The translations under genes were made by a program, and so were the position numbers. Positions 1-9,135 of a stretch of DNA of 64,000 bases are shown one piece after another. Source of the DNA: Portibacter lacus (lineage in GTDB: Bacteria; Bacteroidota; Bacteroidia; Chitinophagales; Saprospiraceae); NCBI RefSeq assembly GCF_021533215.1, contig NZ_JAJNKA010000006.1, positions 352,447 through 416,446 of the forward strand, in the 5' to 3' direction. The notes beneath the pieces were generated by a model. That model was not told the DNA's origin. It worked only from the letters and a program-made list of their open reading frames with translations, and ran no database searches. The number at the start of each line of letters is the position of its first letter. Position 1 is the stretch's first letter.

Positions 1-1360
1 AGTTATTGTTCCATTTAACAAATGATGGATAGTTATCTACAGTTCTTAAAATGGAGAATGCGAAAAGAACAATTACAGGGATAGCACTAAGAAAGGTGTG
101 AAATTTTGAACTTGAATCAATATGGGTTTTTGAATATGAAGCAATTATTGCTACACATGCAATAGCTATGGATTTTATCTCGATTACTTCCCAAGGGTAT
201 GAGAATAATCCAAAGGTAAAAACAGTGATAATAATCCCTTTAGAAATTAAAGTTTCGTTTATACTCTTTGAACCTTGGTGTTGACTCTTGGAAAGAATAA
301 TCAATAGAAAAATCAATAAGAAAAGAAGAAGACCAATTATACCTTGTTCTTGTAATACCCTAAGTAACTCATTGAAAGCATAATTATTTTCCCCAGCTAG
401 CATGTAATAATTCTTATTCTGGTTAGTTTTTAGGAAGCTAGCTTGCTGATTCATATACTCCTTTTCGAAATGATTAACACCATGACCAAGAATGGGTTTT
501 TCTTGAATCATTTTCATGGTAACTTCCCATATCAACAATCTTCCATCAGCAGAAGGTTTTTTTGAATAATACATCGAAAGTAGAGCTGAAGTACCTAAGA
601 TTATTATTAATCCGAGAATAAAGATCCGGTAGAATCTTTTTACGCGCTTAAATTTCTTTTTTATTCCAAACAGAATAAAAAGGAAGTAAGCAGTCGGTAG
701 ACTGGCAGCTAACACAGCAGCTCGAGAAAAGGTGTTTAATAGTATTATCCAGAAAAATATTAATGTAGAAGCTATTATTACTTTAAATACTTTCGAATTA
801 ATTGAGCTTTGAGAATTTGTATAATTGAGAGACCCCAATACTGATGTAATAGCAATAGCTATGAAACATGCAAAAGGTCCTTGATTAATAAAGCTACCCG
901 TAATTTTACTAACTTGGAATCCAGGAGCTAATAGATGGGTCTGATGAACTATGCCATATGCTATTTGTATGAAAGCACATATAGGGATTATATACAAAAA
1001 CGATGAAAAATATTTCTGATTTAATCCCCTGTAACTTAAATAAATGAAGCAAAGCAGGACATTTTCAGCGAAGAATAAATATTCAAAACTAAATTCATTC
1101 AACACGAGGTAGTACCCCTTTTGCAGGATAAAGTAAATGCCAAGGGTAAGATCAATCAAGGTAAACCTTACTGGGTTATTATGACTTAGCCGTATTAAAA
1201 AAGATATTGAAGCAGTTGTTCCAAATCCAATTAGTCCAATAGATATAGTCCCAAAATTAAAGAGCACTGAATTCCATTGCTGAAAATTATACGGTAAGAA
1301 AATATATGTGGTTATTGTAAATAAAAATATTGCGTATAATTTTTCATGAGTTACATTCAT
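1..1360 (-). CDS. O-antigen ligase/polymerase-like membrane protein (partial, C-terminus off window)
   Basis: An open frame begins at an ATG at 1360-1358, preceded on the minus strand by a GGTGG ribosome-binding-like stretch, and runs without a stop off the left edge (about 453 codons visible). The protein is a chain of hydrophobic helices with one large soluble loop. That loop holds RLLIWEVTMKMIQEKPILGHG followed by NHFEKEYMNQQ, the pattern of the Wzy_C/O-antigen-ligase family (P-x-GxGxNxF...Y...Q). Members join or polymerise glycan chains at the outer face of the inner membrane; the substrate here is unknown. The gene follows the transglutaminase-like gene by 11 bases, so the two are probably co-transcribed. 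Confidence 0.8.
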   Translation of the reverse strand, partial: MNVTHEKLYAIFLFTITTYIFLPYNFQQWNSVLFNFGTISIGLIGFGTTASISFLIRLSHNNPVRFTLIDLTLGIYFILQKGYYLVLNEFSFEYLFFAENVLLCFIYLSYRGLNQKYFSSFLYIIPICAFIQIAYGIVHQTHLLAPGFQVSKITGSFINQGPFACFIAIAITSVLGSLNYTNSQSSINSKVFKVIIASTLIFFWIILLNTFSRAAVLAASLPTAYFLFILFGIKKKFKRVKRFYRIFILGLIIILGTSALLSMYYSKKPSADGRLLIWEVTMKMIQEKPILGHGVNHFEKEYMNQQASFLKTNQNKNYYMLAGENNYAFNELLRVLQEQGIIGLLLFLLIFLLIILSKSQHQGSKSINETLISKGIIITVFTFGLFSYPWEVIEIKSIAIACVAIIASYSKTHIDSSSKFHTFLSAIPVIVLFAFSILRTVDNYPSFVKWNNN

Positions 1361-1371
1361 TGTGTCCACCT

Positions 1372-2850
1372 TTAGTACCAAGACTGCGCTCCATCTTTTA
1401 GTGAAAATAGTCTTTGTTGTCGATTATTTAGTTCACCAGAACTAATAAAGTACAACCCATCCTCAGGAACATTCTTAAATTTCAAATGACCATTTATATC
1501 TGCATTTATTTCTTGACTAACAAGCCATTCATCATCCCAATAATTTAACCTGTATGTAGCGCCGGAAACAGCACATGAAGTATTCCATTGATGGTCGTAG
1601 TAATAATTTACCGTACTTATGTCAGTATCAATAAATTTATTTTCCTTTAACTCAAAAGTTGTGATCTTATCACCATCTACTAGGAACGGTTTGCCTGCAG
1701 GTTTCTTCCTTCCATTAATATAAAAAACTGGAAGGTAGATTATATTATTGTTACCCATATTATCAAAGTGAGCTTGATTCCCATCAAGTTTAGACCAAGA
1801 GATAATTTTCCAGTCTTGATTATTAAAGACGCTTAAATAAACATGCTCCGTGTCATCTGGTTTATCTTTTATATATAGACTAATATTAGAAGTACTTACA
1901 TAGGATGATGTAACATCTATTCGATTTTTCATCCTGAAATAGGGAGGAATGTTTTCTTTGTTTGTATTTGTAGGGCTAAAATTGTCTTGGAAAGAATAAG
2001 TATGTCGAAAAATTTTTGGTGCTTTGATGCTGTCATTGAAAGGATCAAAGCAATCGGGATTTCTTTCAGAACCGTTAAAAGGGATCCATTGCTGGTCATT
2101 CGAAAGATATACATTCCATTGGTGTCCTGATGCTCTATGTGCCCAGAAAGGGCATTCATCTATAGTTGTAGCTATTCCCAATGTCCTCAAGGATAAGGTT
2201 GCAAGTTGTGTCAAGGATTTACAGCTACCTTTTCCAATTTCTAATGTTTCTAATGGGTCAGGCACATTCATTGTAGCTAAAGAACGAATATCATAATCTA
2301 CTAATGTGGCAAGCTGGCTATTAATTGAGTCAACTAAATTGTCAAGATTTTCTGAATCATCTTGCACTTTGTACTTAAACCTAGCAAATAGTATGTTTAA
2401 ACTATCTCTGTATTCGACAAGGGCTTCATCACCAGCTCTATAAGGTAAAACAAATTCAAGAAAATTTTTAAACGAGATCTTTTTATCATATGGAGAATTA
2501 TTCCAAGAACATAAAGAATTTTTAATGTGACGATCAATATCAAAAGATTTCTTTTTGAATTCCCATTTGTCATCCTCTCTTACTTGAACTGAAGAGAAGT
2601 GATTTTTTAAAGAATCAAAAGTAGAAAGAGCTCTCGGGTAATCCTGAAATGCGTAGGGTGTAAATTTTATTTTTTCACGGTTATTGTCGATCAAGTAGGT
2701 TTTGAACGATCCATGTGACTCAACATTTTTATAGATGTAGTTTTTTGAATAGTGATACCTTAATAATTCAGGAATTACATTAAAAGGGCTGATCCAAAAT
2801 ACAAACCCAAATAAAATTAAGGACAATAAGATAAAGCGTAATCCGTTCAT
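1372..2850 (-). CDS. membrane-anchored transglutaminase-like protein
   Basis: The protein has 492 residues, with an N-terminal hydrophobic segment (about residues 5-22) serving as signal anchor. Residues 195-260 carry the transglutaminase-like core: the nucleophile Cys210 in GKGSCKSL and His243 in SGHQWNVYL, each placed as in the bacterial transglutaminase/protease superfamily. The third, acidic position (near WIPFN, residue 260) is not clearly an Asp. The C-terminal part (about 310-490) looks beta-rich and is typical of Bacteroidota exported versions. Such proteins act on peptides or cross-links outside the cytoplasm. Its coupling to an O-antigen-ligase-like gene suggests a cell-surface role; the substrate is not known. 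Confidence 0.72.
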   Translation of the reverse strand: MNGLRFILLSLILFGFVFWISPFNVIPELLRYHYSKNYIYKNVESHGSFKTYLIDNNREKIKFTPYAFQDYPRALSTFDSLKNHFSSVQVREDDKWEFKKKSFDIDRHIKNSLCSWNNSPYDKKISFKNFLEFVLPYRAGDEALVEYRDSLNILFARFKYKVQDDSENLDNLVDSINSQLATLVDYDIRSLATMNVPDPLETLEIGKGSCKSLTQLATLSLRTLGIATTIDECPFWAHRASGHQWNVYLSNDQQWIPFNGSERNPDCFDPFNDSIKAPKIFRHTYSFQDNFSPTNTNKENIPPYFRMKNRIDVTSSYVSTSNISLYIKDKPDDTEHVYLSVFNNQDWKIISWSKLDGNQAHFDNMGNNNIIYLPVFYINGRKKPAGKPFLVDGDKITTFELKENKFIDTDISTVNYYYDHQWNTSCAVSGATYRLNYWDDEWLVSQEINADINGHLKFKNVPEDGLYFISSGELNNRQQRLFSLKDGAQSWY

Positions 2851-2947
2851 AAAATGTGTCTTATTAACTATTTAACCATATTTATTTTGTAATATTTTAC
2901 AATCACAGTAATTTAGTTCCGTTAAAAATGTAATCAAAATTTAAAAA

Positions 2948-4261
2948 ATGAAAAACTTTTATTTACGTTCATCACTATTTCTATTGCTATCACTACTTAT
3001 TGTTATTTCTTGTAATAAGGATTTAGTTTCCATTGAAAATTTTGGATTTGAATCATTAAGTATTGAAGATGCAAGATCTTGGTATGAATCTGAATACGAC
3101 CCGTTTATTTTTATGGATGGACCGGATGTTTCGGAAAATGAGATAATAAATAGAGAGTCTCCAATAAATAAGATGGTTGTTGCTCCAAACTGGGATCAAG
3201 CATTTAAATCAAATAGAAAAGGAACTAAAGTCGTCGAAATACCGCTTATGGGTAAAGGAAGTATTGGTTTTACCACGGAGGATTCTCACGAGGAATTTAA
3301 AAACAATGGAAAACGAGAATACAATAGTTCTTTGATGCGACTGGTTATAATGGAAGAAAAAAATAGTACTGATAAATTTGCATTTATCATGGTGACTATT
3401 GGTAACAAAGAGTATCTGGAAAATAACAAATTTAAGATATGGAAGAATACTTATCTGAAGAAAGACAATAAGTTTGATGGTAAAGCACTCTTTTATGCAT
3501 TAGATGGATCCTTTATTAATGGTTGGACTTGGGAAAAAGGGAAAGTAGTATATAAAGTAGATCAAAAAAGAAGCAATGATTTAGAAATAGACCTTCGTGA
3601 TTGTACAACCACTTTAATATTTACTACTTATGAAAATTGTACAGATTGGATCCAGTTTGGAGAAAGTAATGGTGTTGTATTCCTTGATCCGACATGTAAT
3701 TATTCTACTGAGTTAACTGGCTATTATATAGAATGTGCTCCAGATCCAGACGATGACAATGGAGGAGGTGTAAATCAGGGGCAGGCAGGAGGAGGAACAC
3801 CTTATTCACCATCACCGGGTGATAAATTCGCAAAACCAGGAATGAAGCAAACGATGCTTACACAAATATCTAATATGTGTGTAAGCTCAATTATGGAATA
3901 TATAGACAATGAATATTGTGGTGGAAATTTAAATGAGGGTACGATTGTTTATGACTATTTTCAAAGTTCTGGAAATCAGATGTATTTTACTGGTGTGTCC
4001 AATCAAGAGATACCTTATTTAGCAGTCAATTATTTTTATTTTAATGCATTTTTAAATTTTTCTCATGCAATAAACTTTGGAGATGTGGTTTTGGCAGATG
4101 TTCCTTCAGATATTCCAAATTCGACGCATGCAGTAGTAGTAACAGGATACAAAACCAATGGTGATTTAATTTATATGGATCCGCAAGAAGGCAAATTAAT
4201 GGAACGTCCTGCGTACGAAGTTGGAGTTACCACAAAGTTAAGAATAAAAGGTTGTAAATAA
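2948..4261 (+). CDS. lipoprotein with papain/C39-like C-terminal domain, polymorphic-effector-like
   Basis: The protein has 437 residues and a lipoprotein signal (LLIVISC, lipid Cys22). Residues 35-245 form a conserved-looking front with DARSWYE, PNWDQAF, KVVEIPL and NGWTWEKGK. A low-complexity Asp/Gly/Pro linker covers about 265-292. The C-terminal 145 residues hold a plausible Cys-His-Asp set: Cys311 (preceded by Gln306), His394 in STHAVVVTGY and Asp411 in IYMDPQEG, as in C39/papain-fold peptidases. I recall Bacteroidota lipoproteins that keep such a front and vary the C-terminal domain; that parallel is from memory and untested. A small secreted protein gene follows after 21 bases. The likely role is an exported peptidase or effector (inference). 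Confidence 0.6.
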   Translation: MKNFYLRSSLFLLLSLLIVISCNKDLVSIENFGFESLSIEDARSWYESEYDPFIFMDGPDVSENEIINRESPINKMVVAPNWDQAFKSNRKGTKVVEIPLMGKGSIGFTTEDSHEEFKNNGKREYNSSLMRLVIMEEKNSTDKFAFIMVTIGNKEYLENNKFKIWKNTYLKKDNKFDGKALFYALDGSFINGWTWEKGKVVYKVDQKRSNDLEIDLRDCTTTLIFTTYENCTDWIQFGESNGVVFLDPTCNYSTELTGYYIECAPDPDDDNGGGVNQGQAGGGTPYSPSPGDKFAKPGMKQTMLTQISNMCVSSIMEYIDNEYCGGNLNEGTIVYDYFQSSGNQMYFTGVSNQEIPYLAVNYFYFNAFLNFSHAINFGDVVLADVPSDIPNSTHAVVVTGYKTNGDLIYMDPQEGKLMERPAYEVGVTTKLRIKGCK

Positions 4262-4282
4262 CAAAATATAAAAGCACTAATA

Positions 4283-4702
4283 ATGAAATATAAATTAATA
4301 ATTTTTCTAGGAACAGTATTTATACTGTTAAATGTAACATCAGCTATATCCCAATCTAAAGTAAATATAGATGATTTGATTGGTAAAAAGTGGTGTTTTC
4401 TGAATAAAGAAAGTATCTCAAATGTTGGTAACGAATGGACTAAAGATAGTTATAAAGTATTCATAGATGATAAAAATATTTCTGATGCTAAATATTATCT
4501 ATCAAATACACCAGACGAGAAATTTAAGGATAATAAAGTAGGAAAAATGAAAAAAGGAAGGTATCTAGTCTATTCACTAAGTAATCATGAAAAGTTTCCG
4601 AATAAAACGGAGTGTCTAGAAATTATCGACTTTAAGAACGATACTTTAACCATAAGAAATATTAAAGTGCGAGAGCCCGTTATCATGGTTTTATGTGAAT
4701 AG
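4283..4702 (+). CDS. small secreted protein, candidate immunity partner
   Basis: The protein has 139 residues with a clear signal peptide (hydrophobic residues 4-22, cleavage near SAISQ-SK). The mature part starts DLIGKKWCFLNKES and alternates short beta-like segments (KWCFL, YLVYSL, TLTIRNI), resembling small lipocalin-like periplasmic proteins, but I do not recognise the family. It lies 21 bases after the peptidase-domain lipoprotein on the same strand, so the two are probably one transcript. Export plus position would fit an immunity protein or inhibitor of the preceding effector-like protein. This is inference from layout only. Confidence 0.55.
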   Translation: MKYKLIIFLGTVFILLNVTSAISQSKVNIDDLIGKKWCFLNKESISNVGNEWTKDSYKVFIDDKNISDAKYYLSNTPDEKFKDNKVGKMKKGRYLVYSLSNHEKFPNKTECLEIIDFKNDTLTIRNIKVREPVIMVLCE

Positions 4703-5221
4703 AACATTTAGCAATGCCAATAACAAAATAACCGCTGATTGATTTTTAGCTTGATTCTCTTATTATGATAAATTTTATTAGAAATATACTAGACAGTAGA
4801 GTTGGTAATTGTCATACATCATATAAACTAACCATTTAATGAGTTTTATTATTTGAGTGTACATATCGCGCCTCATGTAAACATTATAATTAAATTCTCA
4901 AATTAGAAAATAGAGGTGATTTAGGTTTTAAGTCACCTCTATTTTTTTGATTGACTTTTGCTACCTCGCATGATTAGGATATCATAAAAAGTGGGTGTCA
5001 CTCATGAATAGTTTTATTATGCAATACTGAAACACTCACTTAAAGAGAGTATGACCTTCGTTCTAGCAAAACTGAATATAGATTGCGGTCTTATTGCTTC
5101 TCGTTCTTCTTGTAAAATGTCCCTCAGAAATACATGGAAGAGATAAATCGAATGAAAAAGAGAGAATTAGGGACACGTGGAAATAGATTATTTTCATGTG
5201 TAACCAGTTCTTTACAAAGTT
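4703..5221. other. non-coding gap between convergent genes
   Basis: This 519-base A/T-rich stretch lies between the 4283-4702 gene and the convergent XRE gene. Apart from the terminator hairpin at 4909-4949 I see no credible gene, no leader repeat and no recognisable missing half of the truncated subtilase located upstream of the XRE gene. Confidence 0.5.
4909..4949 (+). terminator. intrinsic terminator
   Basis: A perfect stem pairs ATAGAGGTGA (4910-4919) with TCACCTCTAT (4933-4942), followed by a run of T. The left side is A-rich, so it may also work on the minus strand. It could end the plus-strand transcript of the 2948-4702 gene pair. Confidence 0.75.
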
Positions 5222-5563
5222 TTACTTAGCGTAAGCTCGACTCGTTTTAAAGTCTCGAATATAAGCATCCATTACATTAAATAGTTCGGCTCTCTTAGTT
5301 TGCGGTAAAGCAGCAATATCCTCAAGTCTTTCCAGCATAGATTCATCTTTGACAGTTAAAGATGACTTGCCGACTAGAAAATCTAAACTGACTTCGAGAG
5401 CATCAGCAATTTTAGTTGCGATCTCTACAGAAGGCATCATATCGCCACGTTCATAACGTCCGATAATAGGACCAGAAGTGCCAATCATCTTAGCCAGCTC
5501 TTCACGAGACAACCCTTTTTCTTTACGGGCTTGCATTACTTTATCGCCAAATTCTTTACTCAT
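5222..5563 (-). CDS. XRE-family HTH transcriptional regulator
   Basis: The protein has 113 residues. Residues 6-62 are a classical Cro/C1 helix-turn-helix (LSREELAKMIGTSGPIIGRYERG, then PSVEIATKIADALEVSLDFLVG). The C-terminal 45 residues are a short helical tail, often used for dimerisation. The first 8 bases overlap the end of the truncated subtilase frame. The upstream stretch within that frame (GTAAACGTACACTAAAC) looks like a promoter/operator rather than protease coding sequence, so this gene appears to have arrived with its own promoter. Its targets are unknown; autoregulation is likely for the family. Confidence 0.85.
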   Translation of the reverse strand: MSKEFGDKVMQARKEKGLSREELAKMIGTSGPIIGRYERGDMMPSVEIATKIADALEVSLDFLVGKSSLTVKDESMLERLEDIAALPQTKRAELFNVMDAYIRDFKTSRAYAK

Positions 5564-6704
5564 AAGTACTTAAAATGCTGTTTAGTGTACGTTTACTGCA
5601 AATATTGTCAAGTGCATTATCTATTGCGTCTTCTAACATTGCACTTTGATATTGAGTATAATACTGCCCTCCTTGATCACTCCAAGAACAATTGATTATA
5701 TCGGCGTTGTTAGAAACTGCAAAATTTACGCCTGCAGCTAATTCTTCAGAAATTGTACTAGAAATGAAAAGGTCATGGCTTATATTCATTATTTTAAGAT
5801 CAGGTGCTACTCCTGCAATTTGCGAGGCGTTATGATCAGCAGCAATGACTCCAGCCATTTGCGTTCCGTGAACGCCTACAAGTTGGGCTGGTGATGATCC
5901 GCCGTTTTGGGTATGATATGAAGCACTGGTAAATGTTCCAGAACTAAACTCCACATGATTTTGAGCGATTCCTTCATCAATTACTGCAATAACTACACCA
6001 GAAGAACCAGTAGTAGTTACATCCCACACACAACAGGCGTTAATGTCAATTCCACTACCGTCGATTGCCCATTGATTGTTAATCTGCGCATCACTTGGGC
6101 AACCATTAGGTGAAATGTTAAAAATAAAGCCAGGATCAACTTTTTCAAATAAATTTGATTCAGTAAAAATATTAGAAACTCCTATGCAATCGGAAATTGA
6201 ATTCTTGTCAGCTTCTAAAACGTACCACTCCTTACTGAAGGATACTTTTCGCAGGATTTTAGTTCTTGTATTCTTAGCTAAGAGTTGCAAGCTAGTAGAA
6301 TCCTGTTCATTCCTAAGTTTGACATAGAAATTATTAGAAACAGGAATTGCCATAGAATCTCCTAGTACAACTTCTACTGAAATAACACTAGATAAAATTT
6401 CTAATTTCTGTATTTCAGATGAATAGTCACTATTAGAAGGTAATTCAATAATTTTAGCATAGATACCTTTTTCTGACTGAGAGATTGGCACTCGAATATC
6501 TTGCTCTATTTTATTATTATCAAAAATTGACTGATCCAGTTCAGAATCACTCTGATAATATATAAGCAACTTATTTTTGTTAATATTAAGAGGAATTTTC
6601 TCTCCATTATAGTAATAAAATCTTTCAGCGTCGGTAGCCACTTGACTAATTAGTGAAGACGAAATACACAAGATTAGAATTGACGCAATTAGTTTGTTTA
6701 TCAT
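5556..6704 (-). pseudogene. subtilisin-like serine protease (S8), C-terminally truncated
   Basis: The frame has 382 residues with signal peptide and pro-region, then an S8 catalytic domain from about residue 205. Asp243 (VIDEG) and His279 (GVHGTQMAG) of the triad are present, and the family's NNADIINCSW segment follows. Similarity stops near residue 367 (AIDNALDNI); the oxyanion Asn and the catalytic Ser of GTS are missing. The last 15 residues are read from the promoter region and start of the XRE gene. Normal relatives continue with the Ser motif and often a T9SS domain. It is therefore very likely inactive. It follows the 6712-7122 lipoprotein gene by 7 bases. Confidence 0.8.
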
Positions 6705-6711
6705 AGTATAT

Positions 6712-7122
6712 TTATTTTTTTAGAAAGCTGATATCTTTGTCAGCATCAGACGTTGACCGATCAAGAAAATTGTAGATTATGACTTCAGATGAATCACTAA
6801 ATTCATAAGTAAACCAGCGCGTCCTTTCATCATTAAATAATATAAGTGAATCAGTTGTCTGCCTATAATTATAATCTGTATAAAAGAAATGTTTCCCAAT
6901 CTTTAGATCTTCAGTAAAAACGATTGTGTCTGGAACACCATCAAATAATTCTGGAAATTTCTCCACCCATAAACCAACTATATCAAAAGAATCCTTTACT
7001 TCTTCTTTTACCTCTTTTACCTCTTTTACTTCTTCTACTTCTTTTTCTTTGCCCTCTTTTGTGCAGCATACAGCAAACAATAACAGGCTGAATAGCAAGC
7101 TAAAAATTCTAATATTTTTCAT
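6712..7122 (-). CDS. small lipoprotein with charged KEV repeat
   Basis: The protein has 136 residues with a lipoprotein signal (LLLFAVCC, lipid Cys about 19-20). A Lys/Glu/Val repeat tract (residues 23-43, KEVEEVKEVKEV-type) follows and probably forms an extended or coiled tether. The C-terminal 90 residues (SFDIVGLWVEKFPELF...WFTYEFSDSSEVIIYNF) look like a small beta-barrel or lipocalin-like fold; no family is recognised. The gene lies just downstream, on the minus strand, of leader repeat copy A and heads a two-gene unit with the truncated subtilase. Confidence 0.65.
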   Translation of the reverse strand: MKNIRIFSLLFSLLLFAVCCTKEGKEKEVEEVKEVKEVKEEVKDSFDIVGLWVEKFPELFDGVPDTIVFTEDLKIGKHFFYTDYNYRQTTDSLILFNDERTRWFTYEFSDSSEVIIYNFLDRSTSDADKDISFLKK

Positions 7123-7202
7123 TTTTAGTAATTTATTAAATTAATTTTTTCATGATCATAAATCAGATTTAAAAACTATAAAGACCGTTCAGATATGAAA
7201 TA

Positions 7203-7731
7203 AATTTAAAAGTTAATGCACGAGCGCGTGGATTAGGGAGTCTTCCTTCGTGTGCTAATTTGAAGGAAGAATTAATCGCTAGTAGGCTGGGTATGCCTTT
7301 TCTCCCGGGCGTTAATGTGTAAATCCAAATAAAAGTTATAGACCATTACTTTACTAATATAACGATTAAATAGGTAGAAGTTGTGACTGTGGCGTAATTA
7401 TATATTTGATATGTCGCTCAAGAGGTGTAGGAGAACCTGGGTGTTGCATCTCTAACTAAAGCAATGATTGCTAACAAAGTGCGATCTCTTTTTTCATCCA
7501 AAAGATTTTGAATAGTGATAACTTTTTGGTTGACCCTTCAAAAACCACTTTCAACTAAAATAACTGTAGCAACAATACTTTTTTTTCAACTGAAAAATCA
7601 ATTGAAAAAGAAAAATGAGTGAGCCGAAAAATCTAGTGAATACAGAAATAAGGAGAGTAAAGCGTAGAAAGATGACAAAAAAAGAGGTTAGTAAGGCGCG
7701 GCTTTTTATTTTTAGAAAGGTTGAATTGAAA
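7203..7731 (-). repeat. ~0.5-kb leader-type direct repeat, copy A
   Basis: This non-coding stretch is repeated at 13640-14158 in the same orientation. The part nearer the minus-strand gene (about 7205-7430) is diverged between copies but keeps blocks such as CTAGTAGGCTGGGTA and TTTTCTCCCGGG. The distal part (about 7456-7731) is nearly identical. The diverged part can fold: an outer GGATT/AATCC stem, an inner GGAG/CTCC pairing and a hairpin TCTTCCTTC/GAAGGAAGA whose sequence differs in copy B while still pairing. It sits about 80 bases upstream of the 7122 start, where a 5' untranslated leader would be. No protein is evident in it. Confidence 0.75.
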
Positions 7732-7800
7732 AAAAGAATTTAACATTTTGAAATGTATGAGATATTTTAAAAGTATCAAGGTCTTTGCCGGTTGATTTTC

Positions 7801-8370
7801 TTACAAAGTTGATAAGAAAGTGTAAGAGATTCCTGTTGTGAGATGGAACATTACCGCTCTTCTTCTTCCAAAATTATGATGGTAGGAGTACCCAGCAGAG
7901 ATTGTGTAGTTTATATTGTTACAGATACTTAAATAGTATTTTATATTGCTTACACCAATGAATTGATTTGTTGTTTGTGATTCTATTTCGATTTCATATG
8001 ATGGACTAACTCTTGAATCCAAAATTACTATTTTTGACTGTCTTTCTATTTCGTAGCCAGGTCCAAGATTAAAACGTAATCCAGACCTCTTGAAATTTGT
8101 AATTTCAAATTCTAGCGCTACAGCTAGCATTGTTCTTGAAATTCCCCCATCGATTAAAAGACTAGATTGATTTTTAATCTTACCATTAAAATATTCTGCT
8201 GAGAGTGCAATAGATGTACTAGCAAACAATGACTTGCTAATTGACGACTTTAAGAGTATTCCTTCATTATAGTCATAGGTGATTGCTTGACTTAGTAGCT
8301 CTGGTAATTCTAGTGGGGATGCAAAACCAGCACTTACATTAATCGAATTGCTCTGTGAATTGGAGAACAA
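7801..8370 (-). CDS. outer-membrane beta-barrel protein with damaged N-terminus
   Basis: The frame has 189 residues of alternating beta-strand pattern (SINVSAGFASPLELPEL, LAVALEFEIT, LRFNLGPGYEIE, YTISAGYSYHHNFG) ending ...GISYTFLSTL, as in small porin-like barrels of Bacteroidota. The only listed start is a TTG at 8370. In frame upstream lie VGFFLLNFLF, clearly the hydrophobic core of a signal peptide, then a stop at 8403-8401, with no ATG, GTG or TTG in a position that would include the signal. The start codon has probably been lost, so the gene may be dead. It follows two decayed lipoprotein genes. Confidence 0.5.
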   Translation of the reverse strand: MFSNSQSNSINVSAGFASPLELPELLSQAITYDYNEGILLKSSISKSLFASTSIALSAEYFNGKIKNQSSLLIDGGISRTMLAVALEFEITNFKRSGLRFNLGPGYEIERQSKIVILDSRVSPSYEIEIESQTTNQFIGVSNIKYYLSICNNINYTISAGYSYHHNFGRRRAVMFHLTTGISYTFLSTL

Positions 8371-8408
8371 AAAGTTTAATAGAAAGAAGCCTACGATGTA
8401 CTATTTTT

Positions 8409-9086
8409 TTAAAACCATATTGTTTCTTCAAAGTATTGACCAGGTTGGATGTAAACACTATCTATCACTTCTTGCCATTTACCATCTCTCTTATATTATA
8501 TTCGATATTTATGATACCAGTTACCTATTGACCAACTACCAGAGAACCTCTCATGATTTCCAAAAATAAATAATTTTCTACTTCCAAGCAAGCTTAAATT
8601 ATCTGGGTATGAATAGATATTAAAAGAGTCTTTACTTTCAAAACGACTTTGAACAACAGTATTAATATATGCTTTCGATTTTAATTTTATAATTTCACTT
8701 GAGTATTTGTGACCTTTCTGATAACCATTTGCACCATTAGTAATAGCCGTTTCTCCTAGATCGTAAGGCCAATATTCATCCGATTAACTCGGGTAAAGAT
8801 AGGTGTTAAACCTCCCTGTCAATTCAACTTCGAAGAATCCCTTTTCGTCTGTGTAAACGATTGCTTCTGCATCAGTCATGAAGTCCGACTCTGTAAAGGG
8901 ACCTGAGCCATTAAAGCCATCTTTTACATGAATCTCAGCATCTGGGATAGCTTCGCCAGAACCGAAGTCAACAACATGGCCACTGATAAAGGCCGTCCGC
9001 TCTCTATTTTTGATGCATGGACTAAAAGATGCTAGTGTGGCAATTAGAAATATGATCTTTAAAACAGTTGAATCTTTCATTATCAT
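8409..9086 (-). pseudogene. lipoprotein paralogue 3 (CarboxypepD_reg-like), two in-frame stops
   Basis: The frame reads from the ATG at 9086 to a stop at 8409, interrupted by TAA codons at 8784-8786 and 8496-8498. Read through, it is a 226-codon relative of the intact 9710-10351 protein: SGHVVDFGSGEAIPDAEIHVKDGFNGSGP, YTDEKGFFEVEL, LYPS-stop-SDEYW (intact copy: YPSKSSEYW) and stop-YKRDGKWQEVIDSVYIQPGQYFEETIWF. The lipobox-like site SPC is weak. The single-codon lesions, with the frame otherwise preserved, suggest recent loss. Only the first 100 residues could still be made. Confidence 0.82.
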
Positions 9087-9135
9087 TTTTCAAAAAGAAA
9101 AGGAAGAATTAAATCTAAACTTCCTTTTCTATTAC

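Noticed and set aside
7203..7731. Leader repeat as an integron attC site or retron RNA
   Set aside because: No clear R' (GTTRRRY) and R'' boxes, no integrase and no reverse transcriptase in the window.
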